A stretch of DNA of 64,000 nucleotides from Agrobacterium cavarae (lineage in GTDB: Bacteria > Pseudomonadota > Alphaproteobacteria > Rhizobiales > Rhizobiaceae). A model generated the notes under the pieces. The model made no database searches and had not been told where the DNA came from. It worked only from the letters and a program-made list of their open reading frames with translations. The translations under genes were made by a program, and so were the position numbers. Within the stretch, counting starts at the first letter, position 1; each line of letters starts with the position of its first letter. The stretch lies in contig NZ_SISF01000020.1 in assembly GCF_004310285.1 (NCBI RefSeq), forward strand, positions 1 through 64,000. The letters are read 5' to 3'. Shown here one piece after another: positions 27,546 to 36,533 of the stretch.

Positions 27546-29255
27546 TCAGACAAAGTTGCGGGCGTCGGCGAGATCGACCAACGTGTTCACGTCCACCCAA
27601 TCTGATGCAAAATACAACACGCGCACCGAACGATACTTGGCCATCCGTGAGAGGAGCAAAGGCATGTCAGCTTCTTCCAGCAGTCCCTCATCTTCCACGC
27701 GGTCCAACTCCTCGCAAAGCCAACGGGCACCAATGGCGCTGAAGCGAACCAGACCGATCCACTCACCAGTAATCTGCGAGTGGGGAAGACCACTGTGGAT
27801 ATGCTTTAGACTGACGAACGAGTCATCTAGGTCGGTAGCGATGTAGGGAAGGTCCCCAGCAACATAGTCGCGGTCCCTTGTTATAGAATGCATTGGGCCA
27901 GATAGTCCATCGACTGCTACTACGATGTCGGCATCGCAGTTGAGCACTGCATCAAGGATGTAGCGGCGAAAGAGAACGTCGCCATACATGACTACAGTCT
28001 CGCCCATCAGATGCGATCGAGCGCAGGCCAGGGAGAAAACCTCATCCGTCTGGTCATACCTATCATTATCGATAGTGACGATGCGTGGATCGTCGATGGA
28101 ATTCTTTCGGTACCCCCGTACGACCGCTATCTTGCTCAAGCCTGCATCTTGGAGCGTCGAGACCAGCCGGCTCAGGAGAGGTACTCCACGTACATCGAGC
28201 AAGCATTTCGGGCGATCCTCGGTAAGCTCAAGGATCTCGCCCCGAGTTGCAGCCAGCACAATGGCCTGGGGAATAGCTTTGGCGGGAAGGTAACGTCGTT
28301 CGGCAGCATCGAGTTCGTCATTCCCGGATAAACGAAACAGCTCGTCCACTGGTACGATTCGATCCTCAATTTGCACTAGGGTTTCGTTGACTCCTATGTT
28401 TGTTGCAGCCTGTTTCATCGCCGAGACCGCCGCTCGCAGCAGGTGGTTGGCCCAGATGACGGTGGATATTTTCGCTTCACGGAACTGGTCGGTAGGTGTC
28501 GCGTAGTATTTCGTAGGCACGATGATCAGAGGAGACCTGCCCGCCCACTCCTTTGCAAAGCTTAGGACCTCGCTGGCAGTTCTCTGCTTGGAATGGATGA
28601 GAATGGCATCCGCGCCCGCTGCATGGTAAGCTTCAGCCCGCCTGAGAGCTTCTTCCATTCCCCTACCCGAGATTAGCGCTTCCACGCGGGCAACGAACAC
28701 AAAATCATCATCAGTTTGGCTGTCCTTGCCTGCCTTGATGCGACCACAAAACTCGTCGATTTCTGCCAGCGGTTGTCTTTCGCCAACAAACGAGTTGGTC
28801 TTGGGAAAGAGCTTGTCCTCTACGCATATCCCTGCGACACCGCGTTCGCATAGTTTGCGCACGAAACGACGAACATTGTTGAAATTACCATGGCCCGTAT
28901 CACCGTCGACAAGTATGGGTAGTCTGGTGGCGTCCGTCATATACTCGAGTATTTCCAGAACCTGGGTCCAGGAGGCCTCATTGCTGTCCCTAAGCCCGAG
29001 GCTGGTGGATATAGTCAATCCGGAAGCCCAAATACCCCTGAAACCTGCCTCTTCGACAATTCGGGCGGACAACCCGTTGTGGGCTTCCATTAGGAATTCC
29101 AGGTGTGGAGACTGTATGAGTTGTCGCAGAGCGGCAAAGGATGTCTGAACCCTTGCTGACGTTGTCTGGAGCGATCCGTCGCTTTGGCCGGCAGATGCCG
29201 CGTTTACCCCGTATCGGTCATGTACGTCGATTTGAGCAGGAGGCGGTATGTTCAT
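27546..29255 (-). CDS. pepM: Phosphoenolpyruvate mutase fused to a nucleotidyltransferase domain
   Basis: Forms the C-P bond by rearranging PEP to phosphonopyruvate. Residues 36-315 are the isocitrate-lyase-fold mutase: [26 protein letters not shown] (117-124, metal ligand) and the diagnostic mutase signature [10 protein letters not shown] at 146-155, which separates mutases from lyases. From about 328 a second domain resembles NTP transferases ([10 protein letters not shown] at 331-340, [15 protein letters not shown]), although the usual LAAGxG reads LAATRG. PepM-nucleotidyltransferase fusions are known in proteobacterial phosphonate clusters and suggest CMP activation of an aminophosphonate. 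The 569-aa length fits such fusions. Confidence 0.95.
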   Translation of the reverse strand: MNIPPPAQIDVHDRYGVNAASAGQSDGSLQTTSARVQTSFAALRQLIQSPHLEFLMEAHNGLSARIVEEAGFRGIWASGLTISTSLGLRDSNEASWTQVLEILEYMTDATRLPILVDGDTGHGNFNNVRRFVRKLCERGVAGICVEDKLFPKTNSFVGERQPLAEIDEFCGRIKAGKDSQTDDDFVFVARVEALISGRGMEEALRRAEAYHAAGADAILIHSKQRTASEVLSFAKEWAGRSPLIIVPTKYYATPTDQFREAKISTVIWANHLLRAAVSAMKQAATNIGVNETLVQIEDRIVPVDELFRLSGNDELDAAERRYLPAKAIPQAIVLAATRGEILELTEDRPKCLLDVRGVPLLSRLVSTLQDAGLSKIAVVRGYRKNSIDDPRIVTIDNDRYDQTDEVFSLACARSHLMGETVVMYGDVLFRRYILDAVLNCDADIVVAVDGLSGPMHSITRDRDYVAGDLPYIATDLDDSFVSLKHIHSGLPHSQITGEWIGLVRFSAIGARWLCEELDRVEDEGLLEEADMPLLLSRMAKYRSVRVLYFASDWVDVNTLVDLADARNFV

Positions 29256-29262
29256 CTTGCGG

Positions 29263-30045
29263 TCACACCTTGAATGTGTAAGTGGTATTTGCTTCCCGCT
29301 CTATGTCCGGTGGGAAACTCGCTCGCTTGTCTTCGAAGTAGGCTTCTCTGTGATCTCCCTCTGATCTCAGGTTGTAGGTGAGGTACAACAACCGCCTCTT
29401 GGTCTCCGACAGATTTGGTTTCGACGCGTGAAGTGCGAAGCTGTCGAAAAGCAATAGGTCGCCTGGCTCTGTCGGTACGGGAAAAAGCTCCACCCCTGCC
29501 AATTCCTCTTCTGCTACAGGACGCCACTCCGGTGCAATGAGCTTCTTCAAGCGTGGGATTTGCGCCATCTCCAAGCATCCGTTAGCTGTTGTCGCCGCAT
29601 CGAGGCAAACCAACGCGGTAATGAATAGAGGTGCATACTTGGACCAGCCTGCTTGCTGATCCTGATGTACGTCGAACCCGGCGCCCCCGCTCATTTTGAA
29701 ATTGATCTTATCCTTGAAGAGACAAGCGTCGCCTCCCAGGACTTGTGAAACGGCCTTGACTAAGCTGCTTTGACGCACGAGCTCATCGAAACCAGCATGA
29801 CGAGGGCAAAAGTTCTCGATGCGTTGGATCACCAGAGCGCCAGGGTCCAGCAAACTAGGCTCGTGGTACACCATGTTGCCTCCGGCAACCTCGGGCATAC
29901 CGGTCACTTCCTCAGTCCAGGAAAGAAGATCGGATGTCGTCTTAGCATCGAAAAACCCAGGGACTAGCACCCATCCGTGACTGTCGAAGAATGCAACCTG
30001 CTCCTTCGACAGGATATGGTCCGTCGTTTCAGAACTCTCGAACAT
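29263..30045 (-). CDS. Phytanoyl-CoA dioxygenase (PhyH) family Fe(II)/2-oxoglutarate oxygenase
   Basis: 260 aa. The facial triad is visible as [10 protein letters not shown] (His and Asp) and a distal His in [12 protein letters not shown], with Arg of [10 protein letters not shown] for 2-oxoglutarate. PhyH-family members act on aminophosphonates, for example PhnY* hydroxylating 2-aminoethylphosphonate at C1. Tucked between pepM and the second nucleotidyltransferase with gaps of 7 and 2 bp, it most likely hydroxylates the phosphonate unit; the Dpg unit is the alternative substrate. Confidence 0.85.
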   Translation of the reverse strand: MFESSETTDHILSKEQVAFFDSHGWVLVPGFFDAKTTSDLLSWTEEVTGMPEVAGGNMVYHEPSLLDPGALVIQRIENFCPRHAGFDELVRQSSLVKAVSQVLGGDACLFKDKINFKMSGGAGFDVHQDQQAGWSKYAPLFITALVCLDAATTANGCLEMAQIPRLKKLIAPEWRPVAEEELAGVELFPVPTEPGDLLLFDSFALHASKPNLSETKRRLLYLTYNLRSEGDHREAYFEDKRASFPPDIEREANTTYTFKV

Positions 30046-30047
30046 TG

Positions 30048-30803
30048 CTAAATCTCCAAATTTGGCAGGATGTCACGTTCGGCGCGCTCAACGTCATCGT
30101 CGAAATCGATCTCGGTCCAGAACTGAGATGTAATGTCGGCGGCGCCGAATTTGCTTGGGTAGCTGATAATCAGGTCCCGGATCGCCTCCTCATACTCTAA
30201 GGAGGTCTCACCCCTGCTGATGTAGTCGTCAGTGCGCCGGGCTAGTTCACCCGACATCGCACCGGAAAAAAGAAAGAAGCCGACAGACTCCCCGAACCAA
30301 TCGTAGGGGTTTACCGGCATCTTGCGGAAGTCCACTATGTCTCCGCCGCGGAAGCATACCTTGACGGGCTCGTCTCCCGGTTCGATGTTTCGGTCCAGCA
30401 ACAAGCGATTTTCTGTGACGTCGTCGAGCAATGCGGGAATCATCGCCGCGCCGTAAAGGACATCTCCATCCATCAAGAGCACGGGATCCCCGCGGCTCAG
30501 TTGAGCCCGCTGATGCCATAGAGATACCATGCTTCCGAGGAGGTAATCCGGATTATGAACGAGCTGGATCCGCGCAGAAGGGGCTATTCGTTCGATCTCA
30601 AGGGCGATCGCGTCGGCTTGGTATCCTACGGTGATCGCAATTTCCGCTATCCCGTTAGCCTCTAGTGCCGTGACATGTCTTTCCAATAGGGTTCTGCCGG
30701 CAAATTGAAGAAGTACTTTTGGTCCTCGCCAACTTGCCAAGCGCCTGCCGGAACCGGCTGCCAGGATAATTGCACGGTGAGGCTTCTGTTTAGGTGTCGC
30801 CAT
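30048..30803 (-). CDS. Nucleotidyltransferase, PntC-like (CTP:aminophosphonate cytidylyltransferase candidate)
   Basis: 251-aa NTP-transferase fold with the textbook signature AIILAAGSGRRL at residues 11-22, PKVLLQFAGRTLLERH, LLMDGDVLYG (metal-binding Asp) and a closing TEIDFDDDVERAE. PntC-type enzymes make CMP-2-aminoethylphosphonate for transfer to lipids or glycans, and FrbH uses CMP as a handle in FR-900098 biosynthesis. It stands between the PhyH enzyme and the Dpg genes. It is the second nucleotidyltransferase of the operon, since PepM carries another. CTP specificity is inferred. Confidence 0.82.
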   Translation of the reverse strand: MATPKQKPHRAIILAAGSGRRLASWRGPKVLLQFAGRTLLERHVTALEANGIAEIAITVGYQADAIALEIERIAPSARIQLVHNPDYLLGSMVSLWHQRAQLSRGDPVLLMDGDVLYGAAMIPALLDDVTENRLLLDRNIEPGDEPVKVCFRGGDIVDFRKMPVNPYDWFGESVGFFLFSGAMSGELARRTDDYISRGETSLEYEEAIRDLIISYPSKFGAADITSQFWTEIDFDDDVERAERDILPNLEI

Positions 30804-30824
30804 GTTTGTCTCCTTGGAATTGCA

Positions 30825-32144
30825 CTATGGGTCGGACCCTTGTGTTGCGGAGGCGCACGCAGCTCTGAGGAAACTTGCCAAACGCTCTGTTCCCACCTGG
30901 ATTTGCTCTCTGGTTAGGTAGCTGCAGGAAAGTCTGATCTCGTTGCGCCCGCCGCCGGCTGGATGAAAACTGACCATAGGCGTCCAGATAACGCCGTACT
31001 CACCGGCCGAACGTCTTAGGAGGTTTAGGTCTACTTCAAGTGGCACCTTGAGGCGCACGAAGAACCCCCCTTCCGGCCTCGTCCACGCGATGGTGGGCCA
31101 CTCCGCGACCAGCGGCGATAGCTTGTGATCGAGTGCATCAATCAACGCCTGCAAGTTGGATCTATAGAAATCAGCCTTGGCGCGTCCCAAGGCTCTAATG
31201 GAGCCTCCGTGGCGCAACAGCATGCCCCCGGCCACGGCTTGGCAGATCGGGGAGGTGTTCACGCTTATCATGCTCTTCAAACGCCCGAGCGCGTCCGCCA
31301 AGAACTCGTCTTTACCATCTGCGTTTCTGGTCCTCTGGTCGGCGACCACAAAGCCGACGCGTAGCGCTGGACTGCCTATTTTCGAGAAGGTGCTGATCTG
31401 TACTACCCGGTGCTCGGTGTCCAGCGCCTTCAGACTTGGTGTCGGATCTGGAACTCCCGCGGTGAACGCGTAAGCGGTATCTTCGACAATGAAAAAATTC
31501 TCTTTGCGAGCCAAAGCAAGGAGCTGCTCCCGCGCTGACCTGCTTATTATCGTCCCGGAAGGATTGGCAAAGTCGGGCGCAACGTAGAGGGCTCGTATGT
31601 TGCTGCCTTGACTGCGGGCATGGGCGACGGCACCCGCGAGTCCAGCAAGGTCGAGGCCATTATCAGTCTCGTCTATCGGCACGGTATCAACACCTAGAGC
31701 CTTTGCCGCGCCTATGATACCGACATAGCAGGGAGTAACCACGGCCAACAGGTCCCTTGGGGAACGGAACAGCGCACGAAGCGCTAGCGCCATTGCCTCT
31801 TGGGCACCGACCGTAACGACAATGGAGCTAGGTGCAACATCGATACCCTCGTCCATCGCCAGCGCGTCAGCGATCAGTCGATTCAAGATTCCTTTGCTCG
31901 GGCCGTAGTCGTATAGAAGGTTGCTTGCATCTTTCGCAGTGCATCCGGTTTGCTCGATCAAATGTTCTTCGAAACACGCCAGACATTCAGGTATGGAGAA
32001 GTCATCGCGGAACGCGTGATTAGGCGCTCCCGGGCCAAATGAGATCGCGCTGGGATACTCGCGCATGATCTCGTTCAGGAAATTCATGGAGCCGAACACA
32101 GGATCGTTTAGAACAGGATGTACTTCCAGCACGTGGTTCGTCAC
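30825..32144 (-). CDS. HpgT/DpgAT-like aminotransferase (arylglyoxylate to arylglycine)
   Basis: 439-aa fold-type I PLP aminotransferase. The N terminus HPVLNDPVFGSMNFLNEI and QEAMALALRAL, YVAPDFANPSGT, and STFSKIGSPALRVGFV (PLP Lys) match the glycopeptide-cluster HpgT lineage that turns (3,5-dihydroxyphenyl)glyoxylate into 3,5-dihydroxyphenylglycine. It directly follows DpgC (four-base overlap), which supplies the keto acid. It is not of the same class as the PhnW-like enzyme, so the operon has separate transaminases for its two halves. Confidence 0.88.
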   Translation of the reverse strand: MTNHVLEVHPVLNDPVFGSMNFLNEIMREYPSAISFGPGAPNHAFRDDFSIPECLACFEEHLIEQTGCTAKDASNLLYDYGPSKGILNRLIADALAMDEGIDVAPSSIVVTVGAQEAMALALRALFRSPRDLLAVVTPCYVGIIGAAKALGVDTVPIDETDNGLDLAGLAGAVAHARSQGSNIRALYVAPDFANPSGTIISRSAREQLLALARKENFFIVEDTAYAFTAGVPDPTPSLKALDTEHRVVQISTFSKIGSPALRVGFVVADQRTRNADGKDEFLADALGRLKSMISVNTSPICQAVAGGMLLRHGGSIRALGRAKADFYRSNLQALIDALDHKLSPLVAEWPTIAWTRPEGGFFVRLKVPLEVDLNLLRRSAGEYGVIWTPMVSFHPAGGGRNEIRLSCSYLTREQIQVGTERLASFLRAACASATQGSDP

Positions 32145-33460
32145 TGCTGCACCCTCTCAGTGGTCGTGCCGCCATGGTTTTCGAAAGCTTTGGCCTTAGC
32201 AGCCACGTCCGGTGAACACATCCTTTGCGCTTGAGTGAGTCCGAAGTCGGCGAGGTACTTGCGAAGCTCCTCCGGGCGTTCGTCGGCGCGATTTAAAAAG
32301 ACACGATTTACCAGCGCTGCCTCCTCGCTGAGCAACGCCGCTGCGCCCAGAATCACAGCGTCCATTTCAGCGGAAGGAACAACTTGATCGCATACGAGGC
32401 CGGCCTCCGGGCCGGTGGCCTTCACTGTTGAACCGCCTAGGATCAGGCGGCGGGCTAACCTATGCCCTACAGTGCGGCTCAGCCGGAAGTTGGCCAGTCC
32501 GGGCAGGAAGCCCTCCCGGGCTGCAGGCAGGTTAAACCAAGAGTCCGTCGCCGCTATGACCCAGTCGGCTACTAGGAGTAGCTGCATTCCTCCACCAATC
32601 GCGAAGCTGTCAACTGCCGCGATCCATGGTTTTTCAACTCGAGCGCCATATGCGCCGCGTTTCCCCTCCAGCAAGATGCCCCTGTGCAGTTTGCTCATGA
32701 GGCCAAGCTCCCTGGCGATGAGATAGTCGACGACCGGAATGCGGCCTTTGGCTAATTCTTTTAAGTTCAACCCGGAGCAGAACACCCGTCGACCTATGTA
32801 CTTGGGGTGCTTCATGTGGGCGCCACGAAGAACCCCGACTCGGATTTGGTCGTCCATGAGCACGAGGTCCACTGCGGCTTCGAAGTCCCTCAGGAAAGGC
32901 AGGTCTTCTGCATTGAGGCTCGTGAAGTTATGGAAGGTGATGTGGCCCACGCCGTTACGTCTCTCGACACTCACGCTGTCCAAAATCACGTTGCCACTTC
33001 GCTTGAAACCATCGATTAGCTCATGCGCACGGCGCGTCGGGCGGACCATAGAAGCCATGAGGTGGTTGCCGACGTCAGGTACAGACAAGAAGGCCTGAAG
33101 CAGTGCAGCCTGGTCAATTTCCAATCCCAGCTTGTCAGTCTGCCGCCGTCGTCTTTCCTCCGCCATTTCTGCGCTCGTCGGTACTAGGTCAGGAAATCGC
33201 TCGGCGCAGGCCAACACCAGGTCCTCGACGCGCAAGTTGAGCCGTTTATCGCTTGTTATCGCGTGGTATACCTCCCGAGCGTGAAGAAGCATGAAACCAC
33301 GTCTTAGGGCCCTAAATTGGCTTGCGTCGCGAGAGATGGGCCCGTTACGGAGTTGCCGCAAAATATTGGTATCTGCCGTCAAATTCCCAACGAACGGATC
33401 CGGCGAGTGATCCGGGTAATCACCGAAATGCGCACTAGATGGATCAACCGGTTCAGTCAT
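32141..33460 (-). CDS. dpgC: (3,5-dihydroxyphenyl)acetyl-CoA 1,2-dioxygenase DpgC
   Basis: Cofactor-free oxygenase of the crotonase fold that converts 3,5-dihydroxyphenylacetyl-CoA to 3,5-dihydroxyphenylglyoxylate. 439 aa matches DpgC, which is longer than ordinary enoyl-CoA hydratases because of an N-terminal helical domain (about 1-180). Diagnostic parts: RRVFCSGLNLKELAKGRIPVVDYL with the following RELGLMSKLHRGI, and the oxyanion-hole block AAVDSFAIGGGMQLLLVADW. It overlaps dpgB by eight bases. DpgC outside actinobacterial glycopeptide-type clusters is uncommon. Confidence 0.94.
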   Translation of the reverse strand: MTEPVDPSSAHFGDYPDHSPDPFVGNLTADTNILRQLRNGPISRDASQFRALRRGFMLLHAREVYHAITSDKRLNLRVEDLVLACAERFPDLVPTSAEMAEERRRRQTDKLGLEIDQAALLQAFLSVPDVGNHLMASMVRPTRRAHELIDGFKRSGNVILDSVSVERRNGVGHITFHNFTSLNAEDLPFLRDFEAAVDLVLMDDQIRVGVLRGAHMKHPKYIGRRVFCSGLNLKELAKGRIPVVDYLIARELGLMSKLHRGILLEGKRGAYGARVEKPWIAAVDSFAIGGGMQLLLVADWVIAATDSWFNLPAAREGFLPGLANFRLSRTVGHRLARRLILGGSTVKATGPEAGLVCDQVVPSAEMDAVILGAAALLSEEAALVNRVFLNRADERPEELRKYLADFGLTQAQRMCSPDVAAKAKAFENHGGTTTERVQQ

Positions 33461-34166
33461 TGTCGTTTATCGTCGTTCTTTTAAGCGTACGATCACACGC
33501 CGCAAGATGAGTCCCTAAAGCGTCCTCGTATGATGTCGATATCGCCTCCTGGAGCAGCCTGCGCCTGATAGCTAAGTCGGACGTGGAAACATCGGTAAGC
33601 TTGGCAAGTTGGTCAGCCAAAACCGTGTCGATGTCCGACATGGAGGGATCGACTAGACCGAGCTCGATGCAGCGGGAGCGGTCAATCTGCTGCTCCTGGA
33701 AAACTATCCTACGGGCTTGAGCCAGCCCTACCTGCTGAGCGAGACGATACATGGCCATTCCAGGCCAGAACTGACCCTCGCAACGCGGCAGCTTCAGTTG
33801 GAAATCCTGAGATGCGATCCGACAGTCGGCGACGAGCAGAAGATCAAGCGAAATGCCTCCGCAGACCCCGTAGGCCACTGTGATACCAACGGCGTCGAGA
33901 CGCTCAAAGCGTCTGACTGCCCGTTCCCACCGTCCGGCGGCATGCGTGGTCAGGCGTGTGCCAGCAAACGAAACGCTGCTATCGGGCTGCAATCGCACAA
34001 TTGCCACACGAGGCTCGGGCAGAGACGAGATGTCGGTGCAAAGACGGTCAAGCTTCTCGGTGGCTCGGACTAGGTCGTCACTACACTCGAAGGTCAGCTC
34101 GACGACCGACTGCATCCCGGGCGTTGCGGATTTCGATAACGTTCCTACCAGCAGATTATCTACCAT
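33453..34166 (-). CDS. dpgB: DpgB-like enoyl-CoA hydratase/isomerase-family protein
   Basis: 237 aa crotonase-fold protein. The pattern CGGISLDLLLVADCRIA, GQFWPGMAMYRLAQQVG, then LAIRRRLLQEA and SYEDALGTHLAACDR is that of DpgB, the accessory protein that raises the output of 3,5-dihydroxyphenylacetyl-CoA from DpgA. It overlaps DpgA by eight bases. No separate DpgD gene was found in the cluster, so DpgB works alone, or the MaoC-like protein or a host hydratase fills in. Confidence 0.9.
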   Translation of the reverse strand: MVDNLLVGTLSKSATPGMQSVVELTFECSDDLVRATEKLDRLCTDISSLPEPRVAIVRLQPDSSVSFAGTRLTTHAAGRWERAVRRFERLDAVGITVAYGVCGGISLDLLLVADCRIASQDFQLKLPRCEGQFWPGMAMYRLAQQVGLAQARRIVFQEQQIDRSRCIELGLVDPSMSDIDTVLADQLAKLTDVSTSDLAIRRRLLQEAISTSYEDALGTHLAACDRTLKRTTINDND

Positions 34167-35272
34167 TGCAAAAGCGCCGTCTCGATAGTGGAACCTGGGC
34201 CCATCGTCATCATCACTCCAGTGTCTCCAGGCGATACGGAGCCCTCAAGATTGAGCCTCTCGTACGAGAACAGAAAGGAACCACTTGAAAGATTTCCATG
34301 ATCGCGAAGTACTCCAAGTGTGTGTCGTACATCTGAGCGGGTAAGACCGAGATTGACACGAACGGAGTCGATGACTTTGCGACCGCCTGAATGGATGATC
34401 CAATGGTCAATATCGGAAGGAAGAAGGTGTGCTGCTTCGAGAAGCCTAGTGATTGGATTGATGGCATGGGCACCAACGACGTAAGGAACGTCCTGCTCGA
34501 GCGCGAACGAAAATTTCCCGTGCCCCTCATGCCAATCTATACGCATAGCGTCAGAGGCTTCGGGAATGATGTGACTGGCAAAATTCATCAGCGACGGCGC
34601 GTTCAGGCTGGAGCCGCCCCTGCCGCTGATCAAAGCGACAGCAGCCGCACCGTCTCCGAACAAACTGTTGACCACTGCAGACGACATCTCGTCATCGAAT
34701 ACATAAAGTGCAGAACAGACTTCTATGCATATCATCACGGCTAATTCGCCCGGGTGGAGTTCAGACCAGCCGGCGGTAGCCCCGAGGCCATTCAGACCTG
34801 CATTACACCCCATTCCTACAACGTCCAGGCGCGAACAATTCGTCGATAGCCCCAGTTCCTTGATCAGCAGTGCACTGAAGCCAGGGACGATGAAGCCTGT
34901 AGACGAGACGCAGCAAATGTAGCGTACGTCATCAAGTTCGGCGCCCGCCTGTTTTAGACACGAAGCCAAAGCCCTCGTCCCTATGTCCAGGCCGACAGTC
35001 ACATGCTTGGAAATGAGTTCTGCTTGTGTCTCAGTCCGCAAGGAGCCGTCTTCAACACTCGGCAAGCACAAGTTTCGTCGATCGATGCCGCCATTGACAA
35101 AGACCGAGCGGATTCTCCGATCCTGAACATCGAATGCCTCCAGGATATCGGCTTGACTGTAAGAACTGGCGGGAACCGCCGTCCCCACACCTAAAATCAG
35201 GGATTTCTGGCGGGGACCTCGGCTTGCTGTAACATCGTCGTAGGTCAAGTTTTTCACCTGATGCCTCTTCAT
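34160..35272 (-). CDS. dpgA: DpgA, type III polyketide synthase (3,5-dihydroxyphenylacetyl-CoA synthase)
   Basis: Condenses four malonyl-CoA into the aromatic 3,5-dihydroxyphenylacetyl-CoA. ATG at 35272 gives 370 aa; an upstream TTG at 35305 is in frame, neither with a convincing ribosome site. The catalytic triad is seen: Cys156 in VVGMGCNAGLNGL, His294 in WIIHSGGRKVIDS and Asn327 in RDHGNLSSGSFLFSYE. It also shares GVGTAVPASSYSQ, SLFGDGAAAVALISG and the C terminus TMGPGSTIETALLQW with the glycopeptide DpgA proteins. This is a distinct clade from plant-like chalcone synthases. Confidence is high. Confidence 0.95.
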   Translation of the reverse strand: MKRHQVKNLTYDDVTASRGPRQKSLILGVGTAVPASSYSQADILEAFDVQDRRIRSVFVNGGIDRRNLCLPSVEDGSLRTETQAELISKHVTVGLDIGTRALASCLKQAGAELDDVRYICCVSSTGFIVPGFSALLIKELGLSTNCSRLDVVGMGCNAGLNGLGATAGWSELHPGELAVMICIEVCSALYVFDDEMSSAVVNSLFGDGAAAVALISGRGGSSLNAPSLMNFASHIIPEASDAMRIDWHEGHGKFSFALEQDVPYVVGAHAINPITRLLEAAHLLPSDIDHWIIHSGGRKVIDSVRVNLGLTRSDVRHTLGVLRDHGNLSSGSFLFSYERLNLEGSVSPGDTGVMMTMGPGSTIETALLQW

Positions 35273-35315
35273 TGCGAAGCGGGAATTGAGAACCTTTCCA
35301 ACCAATTCGGACGGT

Positions 35316-36461
35316 TCAGTCCAAGTAGTTCTCGGCCGCTCCTTCCCGGACGGTATCGAGGGTGAAACAGTGAAATCCTCCGCCGAACAGACGCCGATGT
35401 CGGTGGCGAACGGGGACTACTTGAAACCGATTCGCCTCAAGCGTCTTGATAAGCTCGGGATACGCCTCGTTCACCAAAACCGTGTCTGGCGACACCGATA
35501 GCACGTTGAGATCTATGTAGAGGCTCGTCAAAACTAGGTCGTCGTTGTCGTAGGTAGGATAGTTGTTCTCGTGCGGGTCAGGTGCCACGATCATATCCCA
35601 GGACCTGAGCTTCTGTGGCAGGAACTCAGCCACATCGAGCGAACGGACGAGTAACTTCCCCGGAGCCAACGCCAAGACCTTGCTGTCGATGTGGCTGTCG
35701 CTGAGGCGGTAGACGCGATGAATCCGAAAACGTCCTTCAAGATGGCGTTCGAGCCAATCACAAGCCAAGCTGTGGTTTTCGGTGGCGATGTTCACAATCA
35801 GATCCTTGCCCAACCGGAGACATTGAGCGCCATCCCACATCATCTCGATACCAACGTCGTACGGAGATGCCCGAGGATTTTCGATCGGCTCCATCGGCCC
35901 GCCTGCAGTGCTTAGAGCATAGGAGGGATCGAATGACCTGTCGGTCATAAGAGGACGTGGCATGACGGTCCAGCGAGCGCCTCGGCGGAAATACTCTGCA
36001 AATATCGGCTTCAGAAATTGAGTCTCGAAATAACGTGACCTGAGCATCGGGGGAGTCTCGATGACCTCATCCCCTACAACAAGTGCGATGTCTCTGACGT
36101 TGAGCGGAGGAACGACGGCCGCAGTCCAGCCCAGCGTGCTGACATCACCGGTAGTGGCGGCGAGCGACATAGGTCGATGAACCATGACGCCTAAAGAAGT
36201 CAACGTATCGGCGATACCTTCAACGTCTTCGCTCAGCTCATCGAGGTATCGGCGTTTGATTTTGTATTTTTCGCGTCCTTGATCTTCGCTTTTGTTTGAG
36301 ACGCCCGAAAGTCGAGGATAATACCATTCCGAACGGTTCTTGAGGTTGTCATGGAAGAATAGATCGAAAGACAGCTCGCGTTCATGCGAAACGTAATTCT
36401 CAGCGTTTCCGACGATCACTTCCTTCAGATTCGACCATTCGTCATAGGAATGCAGAGGCAT
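35316..36461 (-). CDS. Amidinotransferase (arginine:glycine amidinotransferase type)
   Basis: 381-aa penta-repeat-fold enzyme that moves the amidino group of arginine to an amine. AGAT/StrB1 hallmarks: EWSNLKEVIVGN at the start, RDIALVVGDEVIE and RSRYFETQFLKPIF, RRGARWTVMPRPLM, GIEMMWDGAQCLRLGKDLIV (catalytic Asp), ATENHSLACDWLERHL (His) and the nucleophile Cys365 in GGGFHCFTLDTVRE. In pheganomycin-like pathways an amidinotransferase makes the 2-guanidino group of the dihydroxyphenylglycine unit, which fits its place beside dpgA. GGAG precedes the start. Confidence 0.92.
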   Translation of the reverse strand: MPLHSYDEWSNLKEVIVGNAENYVSHERELSFDLFFHDNLKNRSEWYYPRLSGVSNKSEDQGREKYKIKRRYLDELSEDVEGIADTLTSLGVMVHRPMSLAATTGDVSTLGWTAAVVPPLNVRDIALVVGDEVIETPPMLRSRYFETQFLKPIFAEYFRRGARWTVMPRPLMTDRSFDPSYALSTAGGPMEPIENPRASPYDVGIEMMWDGAQCLRLGKDLIVNIATENHSLACDWLERHLEGRFRIHRVYRLSDSHIDSKVLALAPGKLLVRSLDVAEFLPQKLRSWDMIVAPDPHENNYPTYDNDDLVLTSLYIDLNVLSVSPDTVLVNEAYPELIKTLEANRFQVVPVRHRHRRLFGGGFHCFTLDTVREGAAENYLD

Positions 36462-36533
36462 ATTGGCTCCATGTACAGTGGATGTTAGGTGCCGTGAGTT
36501 TAAGAACGGCTTCTAAGTTCATGCGACGAGTTG

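Noticed and set aside
25272..30803. Phosphonate catabolism instead of biosynthesis
   Set aside because: PhnW also occurs in degradation, but PepM and its decarboxylase are the biosynthetic entry steps and no phosphonatase (PhnX), PhnA or C-P lyase gene is present.
30825..35272. Glycopeptide or other NRPS product
   Set aside because: Dpg genes suggest it, but no NRPS module, carrier protein or condensation domain exists in the window; an ATP-grasp ligase is present instead.
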